Origin: Pseudomonas sivasensis
GTDB taxonomy: Bacteria; Pseudomonadota; Gammaproteobacteria; Pseudomonadales; Pseudomonadaceae
Direction of reading: 5' to 3'
NCBI RefSeq assembly: GCF_013778505.1
Contig: NZ_JAAOWU010000002.1
Span: forward strand, 310,001 to 374,000
DNA length: 64,000 nucleotides
The notes below the pieces were generated by a model. The model was not told the DNA's origin. It saw nothing but the letters and a program-made list of their open reading frames with translations, and did no database searches. The position numbers and the translations under genes were made by a program. Each line of letters starts with the position of its first letter. Within the stretch, counting starts at the first letter, position 1. Of the stretch, positions 27,240 through 36,159 are shown in pieces.

Positions 27240-27335
27240 CATCGGGGGCAAGTCGAATCGTCGCACCGCCCCTCCCACATATTGATCTGTGAACACATTC
27301 AAAATGTGGGAGGGGGGCTTGCTCCCGATAGCGGT
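27240..27335. repeat. REP doublet with an insertion-type variant unit, right of tetR gene
   Basis: The left unit is interrupted: GGGGGCAAG, then about 17 extra bases (TCGAATCGTCGCACCG), then CCCCTCCCAC. The right unit is standard. The spacer (TTGATCTGTGAAC...ATTCAAA) is the reverse complement of the spacer at 26476-26498 apart from a two-base indel. Confidence 0.88.
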
Positions 27336-27343
27336 CCAAGTGA

Positions 27344-27559
27344 TCACAACTTGGCGATCGACACCTCAGTCGACTTCACGAAGGCAATCACTTCGCTGCC
27401 GATCACCAGCTCCAGCTCTTTGACCGAGCGAGTAGTGATCACGGAAGTGACGATACCGGACGCGGTCTGCACGTCGATTTCCGACAGCACGTCGCCGACT
27501 ACGATTTCCTTGATGGTGCCTTTGAACTGGTTACGCACGTTGATAGCTTTAATAGTCAT
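27344..27559 (-). CDS. ssuF: Mop/TOBE-domain small molybdopterin-binding-like protein
   Basis: A 71-aa single Mop (TOBE) domain: MTIKAINVRNQFKGTIKEIV...VTSVITTRSVKELELVIGSE. Such proteins bind oxyanions such as molybdate. In P. putida the equivalent last gene of ssuEADCBF is needed for growth on some sulfonates, though its role is unclear. GGAAGAAC precedes the ATG at 27559; the longer frame upstream overlaps ssuB and is not used. It ends the ssu operon, with a 28-base gap after ssuB. Confidence 0.92.
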   Translation of the reverse strand: MTIKAINVRNQFKGTIKEIVVGDVLSEIDVQTASGIVTSVITTRSVKELELVIGSEVIAFVKSTEVSIAKL

Positions 27560-27587
27560 GGTGTTCTTCCTTCGCGGGACAAGTGAG

Positions 27588-28394
27588 TTATTGAGCCCAA
27601 CGCAATTGCGTAGGCAGCGGTGAAACAGGTTCGGGTTCCGGCGGTGTACCGGGCAGCGACAGCACACGGTTGAGCACTTCAGCTTCCAGTGCGGCCAGGC
27701 GGTGTGAGCCACGGGCACGCGGACGTGGAAGATCAACGATCAGATCGAGGCCGATCTCGCCGTCTTCGATCAGGATCACCCGGTCGGCAATCGCCACCGC
27801 TTCGCTGACGTCATGGGTCACCAGCAACACAGTGAAGCCGTGCTTCTGCCAAAGGTTTTCGATCAGTTGCTGCATCTCGATGCGAGTCAGGGCATCCAGA
27901 GCCCCCAACGGTTCATCAAGCAGCAGCAGGCGCGGTTGGTGGATCAGCGCACGCGCCAGGGCGACACGTTGCTTCTGGCCTCCCGACAGAGCCGCCGGCC
28001 ATTCATTGGCACGCTCGGCCAGGCCGACCGCTTCCAACGCCTCCAGCGCTTTAGGGCGCCAGTTGCCGGTGAGCCCCAGACCCACGTTGTCGATGATCTT
28101 TTTCCACGGCAGCAAACGTGCTTCCTGGAACATCAACCGCGTGTCTTCAATCGCTTCGCTCAGCGGCGCAGAACCGGCCAGCAACTCGCCGCCGCTGGCT
28201 TTGTCCAGGCCGGCCAGCAGGCGCAGCAAGGTACTTTTGCCGCAACCGCTGCGGCCGACCACGGCCACGAACTGACCCGCCGGAATGTGCAGATCAATCT
28301 CTTTGAGCACTTCCCGTGCGCCGAAAGATTTGCGCAATTTGCGCACCGCCAGAGGAATTCCCTTCAGCAGGCGCGGAGGTTGTTGAGCTGTCAT
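27588..28394 (-). CDS. ssuB: Aliphatic sulfonate ABC transporter ATP-binding protein
   Basis: A 268-aa ATPase: Walker A GRSGCGKS (residues 47-54), signature [17 protein letters not shown], Walker [13 protein letters not shown] and switch His in [13 protein letters not shown]. The GRSGCGKS and [12 protein letters not shown] sequences are characteristic of the SsuB/TauB/NrtD branch. Its start overlaps the ssuC stop by four bases. It drives import of alkanesulfonates through SsuC with SsuA as the binding protein. Confidence 0.95.
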   Translation of the reverse strand: MTAQQPPRLLKGIPLAVRKLRKSFGAREVLKEIDLHIPAGQFVAVVGRSGCGKSTLLRLLAGLDKASGGELLAGSAPLSEAIEDTRLMFQEARLLPWKKIIDNVGLGLTGNWRPKALEALEAVGLAERANEWPAALSGGQKQRVALARALIHQPRLLLLDEPLGALDALTRIEMQQLIENLWQKHGFTVLLVTHDVSEAVAIADRVILIEDGEIGLDLIVDLPRPRARGSHRLAALEAEVLNRVLSLPGTPPEPEPVSPLPTQLRWAQ

Positions 28395-29179
28395 GCCGCA
28401 CCCCCTTTATTCACTTGATACGCCGGGTGCCAGCGCAACCAAACCCGCTCCAGACCGCGCGCGGCCAGATCGGCGAGTTTGCCGAGGATCGCGTACATCA
28501 CGATGGCCAGTACCACCACGTCGGTTTGCAGGAATTCACGGGCGTTCATTGCCAGATAGCCGATGCCCGAGCTGGCGGAGATGGTTTCCGCAACGATCAG
28601 CGTCAACCACATAAAGCCCAGAGCAAAGCGCACGCCCACCAAAATCGAGGGCAGCGCACCCGGCAGGATCACTTGCCAGAACAGGCTGAAACCGGACAAA
28701 CCGTAGCTGCGCGACATTTCCACCAGCGCCGGGTCGACGTTGCGGATGCCGTGATAGGTGTTCAGGTAGATCGGGAACAACGTGCCGAGGGCGACCAGGA
28801 AAATCTTCGCGGTCTCGTCAATCCCGAACCACAGGATCACCAGCGGAATCAGCGCCAGGTGCGGCACGTTGCGGATCATCTGCACCGAGCTGTCCAGCAG
28901 GCGCTCGCCCCATTTCGACAAACCGGTGATAAAGCCCAGCGCCAGGCCGATGCTGCCACCGATCACAAAGCCCAGGCCGGCGCGCCAGCCACTGATGGCC
29001 AAGTGCGTCCAGATTTCGCCGCTGGCCACCAAGTGAACACCGGCTTCAATCACCGCACTGGGCGCCGGCAGAATGCGCGTCGACAACCAGCCCGCCGACA
29101 CCGACAACTGCCACACCGCCAGTAATAGAATCGGCAGCACCCAAGGCGCTACGCGATGGCTCAATTTTTCAAAGTTCAT
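28391..29179 (-). CDS. ssuC: Aliphatic sulfonate ABC transporter permease
   Basis: A 262-aa BPD-family permease with six predicted membrane helices. The EAA loop reads [20 protein letters not shown], and [20 protein letters not shown] is the periplasmic region typical of SsuC/TauC. GAGG lies just before the ATG. It is coupled to ssuB by a four-base overlap and lies nine bases after ssuD. Confidence 0.94.
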   Translation of the reverse strand: MNFEKLSHRVAPWVLPILLLAVWQLSVSAGWLSTRILPAPSAVIEAGVHLVASGEIWTHLAISGWRAGLGFVIGGSIGLALGFITGLSKWGERLLDSSVQMIRNVPHLALIPLVILWFGIDETAKIFLVALGTLFPIYLNTYHGIRNVDPALVEMSRSYGLSGFSLFWQVILPGALPSILVGVRFALGFMWLTLIVAETISASSGIGYLAMNAREFLQTDVVVLAIVMYAILGKLADLAARGLERVWLRWHPAYQVNKGGAA

Positions 29180-29188
29180 AACGCCGCC

Positions 29189-30337
29189 TCAGCTCTGTGA
29201 CGCAGCTTTGGGAAGGATGTCGTTGGCGACCATTTCACCGAACGGGCTGACGTAACCGGCGCTTTTCGGCAGTTCGGGACGTTCGATGTCCAAGTGCGGA
29301 AACAGCAGTTCAGCCACCCGATACGACTCTTCCAGGTGCGGATAACCGGAGAAGATAAAGGTGTCGATGCCAAGCGCAGCGTACTCCTTGACCCGCGCCG
29401 CAACGGTTGGGCCATCGCCCACCAGCGCGGTGCCCGCACCGCCACGCACCAGGCCGACACCGGCCCACAGGTTGGGGCTGACTTCGAGGTTGTCGCGGTT
29501 GCCGCCATGCAAGGCAGCCATGCGCTGCTGGCCGACGGAATCGAAGCGCGCCAAGGAAGCCTGGGCACGGGCGATGGTGTCGTCGTCCAAGTGGGAGATC
29601 AGTTTGTCGGCGGCTTTCCAGGCCTCATCGTTGGTTTCGCGCACGATCACATGCAGGCGAATGCCGAAGCGCACGGTGCGCCCGAGTTTCGCGGCCTTGG
29701 CCCGTACCTGTTCGATTTTCTCGGCGACTGCGGCCGGTGGCTCGCCCCAGGTCAGCACCATCTCCACCTGTTCGGCTGCCAGGTCCTGGGCCGCTTCGGA
29801 GGAACCGCCAAAGTACAGCGGCGGACGCGGTTGCTGGATCGGCGGGTAGAGCAACTTGGCGCCTTTGACGCTGATGTGCTCGCCGTCGTAATCCACGGTT
29901 TCGCCTTCCAGCACGCGGCGCCAGATGCGGGTGAATTCCACCGAAGCCTGGTAGCGCTCTTCGTGACTGAGGAACAAGCCATCACCGGCCAGCTCTTCCG
30001 GGTCACCACCGGTCACCAGGTTGAATAACGCACGGCCGCCGGACAGTCGATCCAAGGTCGCGGCCTGACGCGCCGCCACCGTCGGGGAAATGATCCCGGG
30101 GCGCAACGCGACAAGGAATTTCAAACGCTGGGTCACCGGGATCAGCGAGGCGGCCACCAGCCACGAGTCTTCGCAGGAGCGACCAGTGGGGATCAGCACC
30201 CCGCCGAATCCCAAGCGGTCAGCGGCCTGGGCCACTTGCTGCAGGTAACCGTGATCAACGGCGCGAGCGCCTTCGGCGGTGCCAAGGTAATGGCCGTCAC
30301 CGTGGGTAGGCAGGAACCAGAAAATATTGAGGCTCAT
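29189..30337 (-). CDS. ssuD: FMNH2-dependent alkanesulfonate monooxygenase
   Basis: A 382-aa bacterial-luciferase-type enzyme that releases sulfite and an aldehyde from alkanesulfonates using FMNH2 and O2. Hallmarks are [20 protein letters not shown] at the N-terminus, [20 protein letters not shown] (with the SsuD-typical Cys), [14 protein letters not shown] and [20 protein letters not shown]. The length equals E. coli SsuD within a residue or two. It needs reduced flavin from SsuE, encoded at the head of the operon. AGGAGACAACTCC precedes the start. Confidence 0.97.
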   Translation of the reverse strand: MSLNIFWFLPTHGDGHYLGTAEGARAVDHGYLQQVAQAADRLGFGGVLIPTGRSCEDSWLVAASLIPVTQRLKFLVALRPGIISPTVAARQAATLDRLSGGRALFNLVTGGDPEELAGDGLFLSHEERYQASVEFTRIWRRVLEGETVDYDGEHISVKGAKLLYPPIQQPRPPLYFGGSSEAAQDLAAEQVEMVLTWGEPPAAVAEKIEQVRAKAAKLGRTVRFGIRLHVIVRETNDEAWKAADKLISHLDDDTIARAQASLARFDSVGQQRMAALHGGNRDNLEVSPNLWAGVGLVRGGAGTALVGDGPTVAARVKEYAALGIDTFIFSGYPHLEESYRVAELLFPHLDIERPELPKSAGYVSPFGEMVANDILPKAASQS

Positions 30338-30362
30338 GGAGTTGTCTCCTGAAGAAGTCGAA

Positions 30363-31331
30363 TTACGGCGCTTTGGCCACAGCGGCGGGTGGCGTCCAGA
30401 TCACGTCCTTGATGCTCAAGGGTTTGGGGATCAATTTGAGTTGGTAGAAGCTGTCGGCGATCTTTTGCTGGGCGGCGACCACTTCAGGGGTCAGGAACAG
30501 CGCGCCGTAGCCTTGGCGTTTCACCGAAGTCAGGGTGATATCCGCCGGCAGGCCGAGCAGTGGCGCGACTTGTTCAGTCACTTCCTGGGGGTTGGCCTTG
30601 GACCACTCGCCCACGGCGCGCACTTCTTCAATCAGTGCCTTGACCACTTCAGGGTGCTGCTCGGCGTAGGGCTTGGTCGCCAGGTAGAACTGATGGTTGT
30701 CGGCGATGCCGGTGCCGTCACGCAGGGTGCGGGCTTGCAATTGTTTCTCGGCGGCAGCTTGGTACGGGTCCCAGATCACCCAGGCGTCTACGCTGCCACG
30801 CTCGAACGCGGCGCGGGCATCGGCGGGCGGCAGGAACACGGTTTGTACGTCGGTGTATTTGAGGCCAGCGTCTTCCAGGGCACGTACCAGCAGGTAGTGC
30901 ACGTTGGAGCCTTTGTTGAGCACGATTTTCTTGCCCTTGAGCTCGGCCACCGATTTGATCGTCGAGTCTTTCGGTACCAGGATCGCTTCACTGGTGGGCG
31001 CTGGCGGCTCGTAGGCCACGTAGAGAAGATCGGCACCGGCGGCCTGGGCGAACACCGGCGGGGTTTCGCCGGTAACGCCGAAGTCGATGGAGCCCACGTT
31101 CAGGCCTTCAAGCAGTTGCGGACCACCGGGAAACTCGGTCCATTGCACCTGCACGCCCTGGGCGGCCAGACGCTTTTCCAGGGTGCCCTTGGCTTTGAGC
31201 AGCACCAACGTGCCGTATTTCTGATAGCCGATCCGCAGTGTCTCGGCGGCTTGAGCTTGAACGATGGCGCCGAAGGACACAGCCGCAGCAAACAGTGCGA
31301 CCAGACCACGACGCAAGATGACAGTGCGCAT
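30363..31331 (-). CDS. ssuA: Aliphatic sulfonate-binding periplasmic protein
   Basis: A 322-aa binding protein with a signal peptide ([20 protein letters not shown], cleaved near AQAAET). Recognisable segments are [58 protein letters not shown] and [26 protein letters not shown] is just upstream of the ATG. It is second in the operon between ssuE and ssuD. Confidence 0.95.
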   Translation of the reverse strand: MRTVILRRGLVALFAAAVSFGAIVQAQAAETLRIGYQKYGTLVLLKAKGTLEKRLAAQGVQVQWTEFPGGPQLLEGLNVGSIDFGVTGETPPVFAQAAGADLLYVAYEPPAPTSEAILVPKDSTIKSVAELKGKKIVLNKGSNVHYLLVRALEDAGLKYTDVQTVFLPPADARAAFERGSVDAWVIWDPYQAAAEKQLQARTLRDGTGIADNHQFYLATKPYAEQHPEVVKALIEEVRAVGEWSKANPQEVTEQVAPLLGLPADITLTSVKRQGYGALFLTPEVVAAQQKIADSFYQLKLIPKPLSIKDVIWTPPAAVAKAP

Positions 31332-31423
31332 GGCGCTCTCTCCAAATATGCGATTAGGGTTTTGGCTGCACCTGCTTGGCCGTTAGCGGCTGAGTAAGGT
31401 GAGTGTTTCTTAAAGGGTGAGGC

Positions 31424-32017
31424 TCAGATGCTCCAGCGAGCAGTCAACAAACGGTCATTCAACACATGGGGGTCCAGCGGTTTAGGGCGGCGGGCCATGG
31501 CGCTGTAGAGCGTTTCCAAAGCCTCATGCAAACGGTGTTCAAGCACCGGCACCAGTTGCGCCTGGGCGCTGCCTTCGGCGTAAGCAATCTGGCTATCTTC
31601 GGCAAAAATGCCGTGGAGCAATTCCTGGGCTTTCAACGCCGACAACACTGGCTTGAGCGCGTAGTCCACCGCCAACATATGGGCGATGCTGCCGCCGGTT
31701 GCCATCGGCAATACGATCTTGTGGGCCAGGGCGCGTTCGGGCAGCAGGTCGAGCACGGTTTTCAGCGCACCCGAGAACGAAGCCTTGTACACCGGCGTGG
31801 CGATCACCAGGCCATCTGCATTAGCCACCTGTTGCAGCAAGTCGATGACCTTGGGGCTATCGAAGCGCGCGTGCAGCAAGTCTTCGGCCGGGAAGTCCCG
31901 TACCTGATAACTCACCACTTCAACGCCTTTGTCTTGCAACCATTGACGGGTTTTTTCCAGCAAGACCCCGGAGCGGGAACGCTGGCTGGGACTGCCTCCA
32001 AGTGTTACGACCAACAT
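31424..32017 (-). CDS. ssuE: NAD(P)H-dependent FMN reductase
   Basis: A 197-aa flavodoxin-fold reductase that supplies FMNH2 to SsuD. It has the phosphate-binding [12 protein letters not shown] loop near the N-terminus, the [20 protein letters not shown] segment and [20 protein letters not shown], all typical of SsuE. It is the first gene of the leftward ssuEADCBF operon. The 320-bp region upstream holds an AT-rich perfect palindrome (32092-32113), a terminator for lsfA and a REPIN. Confidence 0.95.
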   Translation of the reverse strand: MLVVTLGGSPSQRSRSGVLLEKTRQWLQDKGVEVVSYQVRDFPAEDLLHARFDSPKVIDLLQQVANADGLVIATPVYKASFSGALKTVLDLLPERALAHKIVLPMATGGSIAHMLAVDYALKPVLSALKAQELLHGIFAEDSQIAYAEGSAQAQLVPVLEHRLHEALETLYSAMARRPKPLDPHVLNDRLLTARWSI

Positions 32018-32091
32018 GCAGGAATTCCTTGAGCAAGTGCCGGCGGTTCGCTGTGCGGCGATGGCGCCAATATGTGACAGACCTTATCAGC

Positions 32092-32113
32092 AGATTTATA
32101 TATCTATAAATCT
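32092..32113. promoter_or_regulatory. AT-rich inverted repeat upstream of ssuE
   Basis: Perfect nine-base arms AGATTTATA and TATAAATCT around TATC, 75 bases upstream of the ssuE start. It could be an operator or activator site for sulfur-starvation control (CysB-type LysR proteins act at ssu promoters) or part of the promoter. A related AT-rich repeat occurs upstream of lsfA. Confidence 0.45.
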
Positions 32114-32169
32114 TATTTTTTCATTTGTTTATTCTTTAAATGCATATGTAGTTCGTAAACCGCCAGGCG

Positions 32170-32194
32170 AAAAAAAAGGCCGTAAAAACGGCCT
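32170..32194 (-). terminator. Intrinsic terminator of lsfA
   Basis: Read on the minus strand, stem AGGCCGT/ACGGCCT is followed by eight T. It lies about 145 bases beyond the lsfA stop, with a REPIN in between. Confidence 0.75.
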
Positions 32195-32240
32195 GAAAAC
32201 CCCTGCTATGTGATTCGGTTTGCAACTTGAAATGCAGTCA

Positions 32241-32330
32241 AAATGTGGTGGCTTGCTCCCGATTACGGTGTGTCAGTGACCAACGAATTGGCTGATCCAC
32301 CGAAATCGAGGGCAAGCCCCTCCCACACAG
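32241..32330. repeat. REPIN downstream of lsfA
   Basis: Inverted pair with a degraded left unit (TGTGGTGGCTTGCTCCCGAT) and a right unit GGGCAAGCCCCTCCCAC, between the lsfA stop and its terminator. Confidence 0.88.
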
Positions 32331-32337
32331 TTATGTG

Positions 32338-32976
32338 CTAACGATTGGGCTGTGGAGTAAGCCGCAGATACGGCTTCACCGCCCGATAACCCTTCGGAAA
32401 GCGCTTCTTGATCTCTTCCTCATCCTTGAGCGACGGCACGATCACCACTTCATCACCGTCCTGCCAGTTGGCGGGAGTGGCGACTTTGTAGTTATCGGTC
32501 AGTTGCAGCGAGTCGATGATCCGCAGGATTTCGTGGAAGTTGCGACCCGTACTGGCCGGATAAGTGATGGTCAGGCGTATCTTTTTGTTCGGGTCGATCA
32601 CGAACAGAGAGCGCACAGTGAGGGTGTCACTGGCGTTTGGGTGGATCAGGTCGTAGAGGTCCGAAACCTTGCGGTCGGCGTCGGCGAGGATCGGGAAGTT
32701 GACGATAGTGTTCTGGGTTTCGTTGATGTCTTCGATCCACTTGTGGTGCGAATCCACCGGGTCGACCGACAGGGCGATGGCTTTGACGCCGCGCTGGGCG
32801 AATTCATCCTTGAGCTTGGCGGTAAAACCAAGCTCGGTGGTGCACACCGGGGTGAAGTCCGCCGGATGGGAAAACAACACACCCCAGCTATCGCCCAACC
32901 ATTCGTGGAAACGAATCTTGCCGGCGCTGGAATCCTGTTCGAAGTCGGGGGCGATATCGCCCAGTCTTAGGCTCAT
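32338..32976 (-). CDS. lsfA: 1-Cys peroxiredoxin
   Basis: A 212-aa Prx6-class peroxidase. The peroxidatic Cys45 lies in HPADFTPVCTTEL, and no resolving Cys of the 2-Cys type is visible; the C-terminal arm (QLTDNYKVATPANWQDGDEV...KKRFPKGYRAVKPYLRLTPQ) is characteristic. LsfA in P. putida was found as a sulfate-starvation-induced protein, and the gene is adjacent to ssu, as here. AGGAGCCACACC precedes the ATG. It probably detoxifies peroxides formed when flavin-dependent desulfonation uncouples (inference). Confidence 0.94.
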   Translation of the reverse strand: MSLRLGDIAPDFEQDSSAGKIRFHEWLGDSWGVLFSHPADFTPVCTTELGFTAKLKDEFAQRGVKAIALSVDPVDSHHKWIEDINETQNTIVNFPILADADRKVSDLYDLIHPNASDTLTVRSLFVIDPNKKIRLTITYPASTGRNFHEILRIIDSLQLTDNYKVATPANWQDGDEVVIVPSLKDEEEIKKRFPKGYRAVKPYLRLTPQPNR

Positions 32977-33040
32977 GGTGTGGCTCCTGGTGAGTGCTTA
33001 TGGAGCCCACTGTGCATGGATTAGAGATTATTTAAAAAGA

Positions 33041-33056
33041 ATAAATATCGATTTAT
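33041..33056. promoter_or_regulatory. AT-rich inverted repeat upstream of lsfA
   Basis: Arms ATAAAT and ATTTAT around ATCG, 65 bases upstream of the lsfA start. It resembles the AT-rich palindrome before ssuE, as expected if both share a regulator, but may only reflect promoter AT content. Confidence 0.35.
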
Positions 33057-33080
33057 CTAGACGATAAAGGAATATTAAAA

Positions 33081-33146
33081 ATGTGTTCATTGGACGCCGG
33101 AAACGGTGAAGGGCACCATCGTTTCCAAGGTTCGAGAAGGCCTTGA
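33081..33146 (+). other. Possible 21-codon ORF on the plus strand, lsfA-oprD gap
   Basis: ATG at 33081 has AAAGGA nine bases upstream and opens a 21-aa frame (MCSLDAGNGEGHHRFQGSRR, then Pro and stop). A second short frame in another phase follows to 33201 (EGLETLYKEGFRKGLRGL). A strong hairpin with T5 on the plus strand ends this segment. It may be a small ORF or regulatory transcript, or a chance frame next to the oprD terminator. Confidence 0.2.
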
Positions 33147-33211
33147 GACGCTGTACAAAGAGGGGTTCAGGAAGGGCTTGCGGGGGTTGAGCCCGACTTG
33201 AAAAGCAAGAC

Positions 33212-33245
33212 ACCTTGCCCGGCGTTGCGCCGGGCAAGGTTTTTA
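33212..33245. terminator. Strong hairpin, probable (bidirectional) terminator of the porin gene
   Basis: A perfect 13-bp stem (ACCTTGCCCGGCG / CGCCGGGCAAGGT) with a three-base loop, 25 bases beyond the porin stop. On the plus strand it is followed by five T; on the minus strand by the looser TGTCTTGCTTTTC. Confidence 0.8.
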
Positions 33246-33269
33246 CAGTCTTACAACAGCTTCACGCTA

Positions 33270-34670
33270 CTAGAACAGTGGCAGCGAGTAGCTGACGATC
33301 AGGCGGTTTTCGTCCTGATCGCGCTGGCCCGCAATATCGTTGCGCCACATGGCGTTTTTCCAGGCTACGCCAACGTTCTTCAGCGGACCTTGTGGCACGA
33401 CGTAGGCAACAGTGATGTCACGTTCCCACTCGCTCGCGCCGTTGGAGTTTGTCTGGACCTGAGCAACACCCACTCGGCCACGGGTATCGATATTGTCGCC
33501 ACGCAGGTAAACCACACCAGCGGTCAAGCCAGGTACGCCAATCTTGGCGAAGTCATACGCGTAGCGAGCTTGCCAGGTACGTTCGCCAGCACGGGCAAAC
33601 TTGGCAATCTGCGAGTCAGTGGTCAGATAAGCCGACGCACCATCGCCCTGGTTCAGGAACGGGAAGTCACTGTTGCCGTTGCTGGCCTGGTAACCGCCAC
33701 CGAAGGTGTGACCTTCAACGGTGTACAGAAACAAGCCGCTGTACAGGTTGTTGTCGACTTTACCTTTGACGATATTAGCGCCGGCGGCGTTAGTACCGTA
33801 GTCACCGCTGGTGAAGTAGTTGGCGTCGTTGCTGTTGTTACCGTCAGAGCGGCTATTGAAGTAGCGCAAGTCGGTTTTCAACACGCCAGGACCGATAGCC
33901 CAGTTGTGCAGCAGGCCCAGGAAGTGTTGCTTGTAGAACTGGTCCAGATTGCCGTAGTAGTACTGGGCAGTCAGGTCTTTGGTGATCTTGTAGTCGCCAC
34001 CGGCGTAGATGAACTTGTTGCTGTCGCGACCCGCAGCAGTACGACCGTTGGCACCTGCGATGGACAGGTTTTCAACGTTGCTGGAGTTACGACCCTTGGC
34101 CTTTTCGATCTGACCCGCTACCAGCGTGAAGTCCTTGATATCGTTGGTAGTAATCTGGCCACCCTGGAAGGTTTGCGGCAGCAGACGACCATCGTTGGTC
34201 ACCAGAACCGGCAGCTTTGGCTGCAGCGTGCCCAGCTTCAATTCGGTCTGGGAGATCTTGGCTTTGGCAGTCAGGCCCAGGCTGGAGTAGTTATCAACGG
34301 CTTCGCCATTGGACTTGCTCGGGAAAACCGTGCCGCCGTAAGAGCCAGCGTTGCCAGTCGACGGAGCAGTGGCGCCGTTGGTGCCGCCGCCCGAATCCAG
34401 ACGCACGCCCAGCAGGCCGATAGCGTCAAGACCAAAGCCTACGGTGCCTTGGGTGTAACCGGAGATGAAGCGCAGGTCAAAAGCCTGGCCCCACTCTTCC
34501 GACTTGTTCTGCGCGCCGGCTGCTTTGGTAGCGTCGTCACGGTTATCAGTGTTGATGTAGAAGTTACGCAGACCCAGTGTGGCCTTGCTGTCTTCGATGA
34601 AACCGGCAGCGCCTGCATGCTGGGCGATCGCGCCCAAAGCTACAGCCAAAGCCAAGGTGGACTTCTTCAT
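33270..34670 (-). CDS. OprD family outer-membrane porin
   Basis: A 466-aa porin with a signal peptide (MKKSTLALAVALGAIAQHAG) and the OprD-family start of the mature chain (AAGFIEDSKATLGLRNFYIN). Alternating strands follow, including EEWGQAFDLRFISGYTQGTV, and the chain ends in a terminal Phe (RLIVSYSLPLF), as needed for outer-membrane insertion. AGGAGCGGTAC precedes the ATG. OprD-type channels in pseudomonads take up specific amino acids or organic acids. Lying between lsfA and an orphan tauA, it may admit sulfonates or sulfate esters; that is inference. Confidence 0.93.
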   Translation of the reverse strand: MKKSTLALAVALGAIAQHAGAAGFIEDSKATLGLRNFYINTDNRDDATKAAGAQNKSEEWGQAFDLRFISGYTQGTVGFGLDAIGLLGVRLDSGGGTNGATAPSTGNAGSYGGTVFPSKSNGEAVDNYSSLGLTAKAKISQTELKLGTLQPKLPVLVTNDGRLLPQTFQGGQITTNDIKDFTLVAGQIEKAKGRNSSNVENLSIAGANGRTAAGRDSNKFIYAGGDYKITKDLTAQYYYGNLDQFYKQHFLGLLHNWAIGPGVLKTDLRYFNSRSDGNNSNDANYFTSGDYGTNAAGANIVKGKVDNNLYSGLFLYTVEGHTFGGGYQASNGNSDFPFLNQGDGASAYLTTDSQIAKFARAGERTWQARYAYDFAKIGVPGLTAGVVYLRGDNIDTRGRVGVAQVQTNSNGASEWERDITVAYVVPQGPLKNVGVAWKNAMWRNDIAGQRDQDENRLIVSYSLPLF

Positions 34671-35040
34671 GTACCGCTCCTCTCATTTCTAATTTTTGTA
34701 TTTCTTTGGTCTCGGGTCTGACGCCCTCGATCCACAGATGCGCGATTACCACCGGATAGTGACTGACAAGTCAATCGTAACCTTGTGTGTCTACTACCTT
34801 CGTCTAATCGCAGTTGATTTGGTCCCTGCAGGGTAATGAGTTTTTCATACACCCAAAAAGAATTATTTCATTCTTTTTCATACGATCTGGGAATAAGCCT
34901 TTGCATGAAAAGGACCGGTCAGAATAGACCACCCGCTCCATAAGCTAATTCCTAAAGGGTATTTATTAGCGCTTTTTTAGATCGATTAGTGTGACGACTC
35001 TGCTGCATACGTCACCCACGATCAAAAAGGCGACGCCATC

Positions 35041-36027
35041 ATGGCCAAACGCATATCCTCCCGTCAATTTGTTACAGTTTTTGTGTCACTAATAGTTTCT
35101 TTTGCTGTCCAAGCCGCCGATTTGACCATCGGCTACCAAACCGGCATCGATCCCAGCAAGGTCCCACAGGCCGATGGCGCCTATGAAAAGGCCATTGGCG
35201 AGAAGATTGCCTGGCGCCGCTTCAACAGTGGTCCGGAAGTCGTAACAGCCATCGCCTCCGGCGATGTGCAAATCGGCAACCTCGGGTCCAGCCCCCTGGC
35301 AGCTGCTGCCTCGCGCAATCTACCCATCGTCGCGTTCATCGTATCGGCGCAGATCAATAGTTCTGAAGCCCTGGTAGTTCGCAACGGCAGCGGCATCGAT
35401 AAACCCGAAGACTTGATCGGCAAGACGATCGCGACGCCCTTTGTCTCGACGTCTCATTACAGCCTGCTCGGCGCCTTGAAGCACTGGGGTCTGGACACCA
35501 AGCAAGTCAAAGTGGTCAACCTGCAACCGGCTGAAATTGCCGCTGCGTGGAAACGTGGGGATATCGATGGAGCCTTCGTGTGGTCGCCTGCGCTGGGAGA
35601 AATCCGCAAGACCGGCAAAACCCTGACTGACGCGGCCCAGGTGGGCCAGTGGGGTGCTCCGACGTTTGAAGTCTGGGTGGCGCGCAAGGATTTTGCGGAG
35701 AAACATCCTGAGGCAGTTGCCAAGTTTGCCAAGGTGACCCTGGACTCGTTCGCCGATTATGCCGCCCATAAAGACAGCTGGACGGTGGACTCGGAGCCGG
35801 TGCAGAAAATCGCCAAATTGACAGGCTCTAATGCCGCGGACATTCCCGAGCTGCTGGCAGGCACCACATTCCCGGATGCCCAAGCGCAGCAAACCGATGC
35901 GCTGCTCAAAGGCGGCACGGCGAAGGCGATTGGGGAGACAGCGAAATTCTTGAAGGAGCAGGGGAAGGTTGAGACGGTGCTACCGGACTATTCGGCCTTT
36001 GTGACCGACAAATTCATCAAAGACTAA
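35041..36027 (+). CDS. tauA: Taurine-type ABC transporter substrate-binding protein (orphan)
   Basis: A 328-aa binding protein with a signal peptide ending in SFAVQAADL and TauA-type segments: TIGYQTGIDPSKVPQADGAY, NSGPEVVTAIASGDVQIGNL, STSHYSLLGALKHWGLD and PAEIAAAWKRGDIDGAFVWS. No tauB, tauC or tauD is adjacent; the gene is followed by a REPIN and convergent argA. It is divergent from the OprD-type porin across 370 bp, a region rich in A/T (for example 34855-34905) in which I can fix no promoter. It may work with SsuBC or a distant TauBC. Confidence 0.88.
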   Translation: MAKRISSRQFVTVFVSLIVSFAVQAADLTIGYQTGIDPSKVPQADGAYEKAIGEKIAWRRFNSGPEVVTAIASGDVQIGNLGSSPLAAAASRNLPIVAFIVSAQINSSEALVVRNGSGIDKPEDLIGKTIATPFVSTSHYSLLGALKHWGLDTKQVKVVNLQPAEIAAAWKRGDIDGAFVWSPALGEIRKTGKTLTDAAQVGQWGAPTFEVWVARKDFAEKHPEAVAKFAKVTLDSFADYAAHKDSWTVDSEPVQKIAKLTGSNAADIPELLAGTTFPDAQAQQTDALLKGGTAKAIGETAKFLKEQGKVETVLPDYSAFVTDKFIKD

Positions 36028-36040
36028 ACTCGGTAAAAAA

Positions 36041-36134
36041 CGTGGGAGGGGGCTTGCTCCCGATGGTGGTGTATCAGTCGACATCTCTCTGACTGATACA
36101 CCGCTATCGGGAACAAGCGCCCTCCCACATTTGG
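36041..36134. repeat. REPIN between tauA and argA
   Basis: Inverted REP pair with a long foldable loop (GTGTATCAGTCGAC ... CTGACTGATACACC) between convergent genes. Confidence 0.93.
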
Positions 36135-36159
36135 ATCTCCAGCGCTTTGAAGATCGGGT

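Noticed and set aside
33028..33237. 69-codon minus-strand frame between lsfA and the porin
   Set aside because: It crosses the strong hairpin and the lsfA promoter region, has no RBS and looks unlike a protein.
33198..34721. 507-codon plus-strand frame opposite the OprD porin
   Set aside because: It is antisense to a porin with signal peptide and terminal Phe; composition is typical of an antisense shadow.
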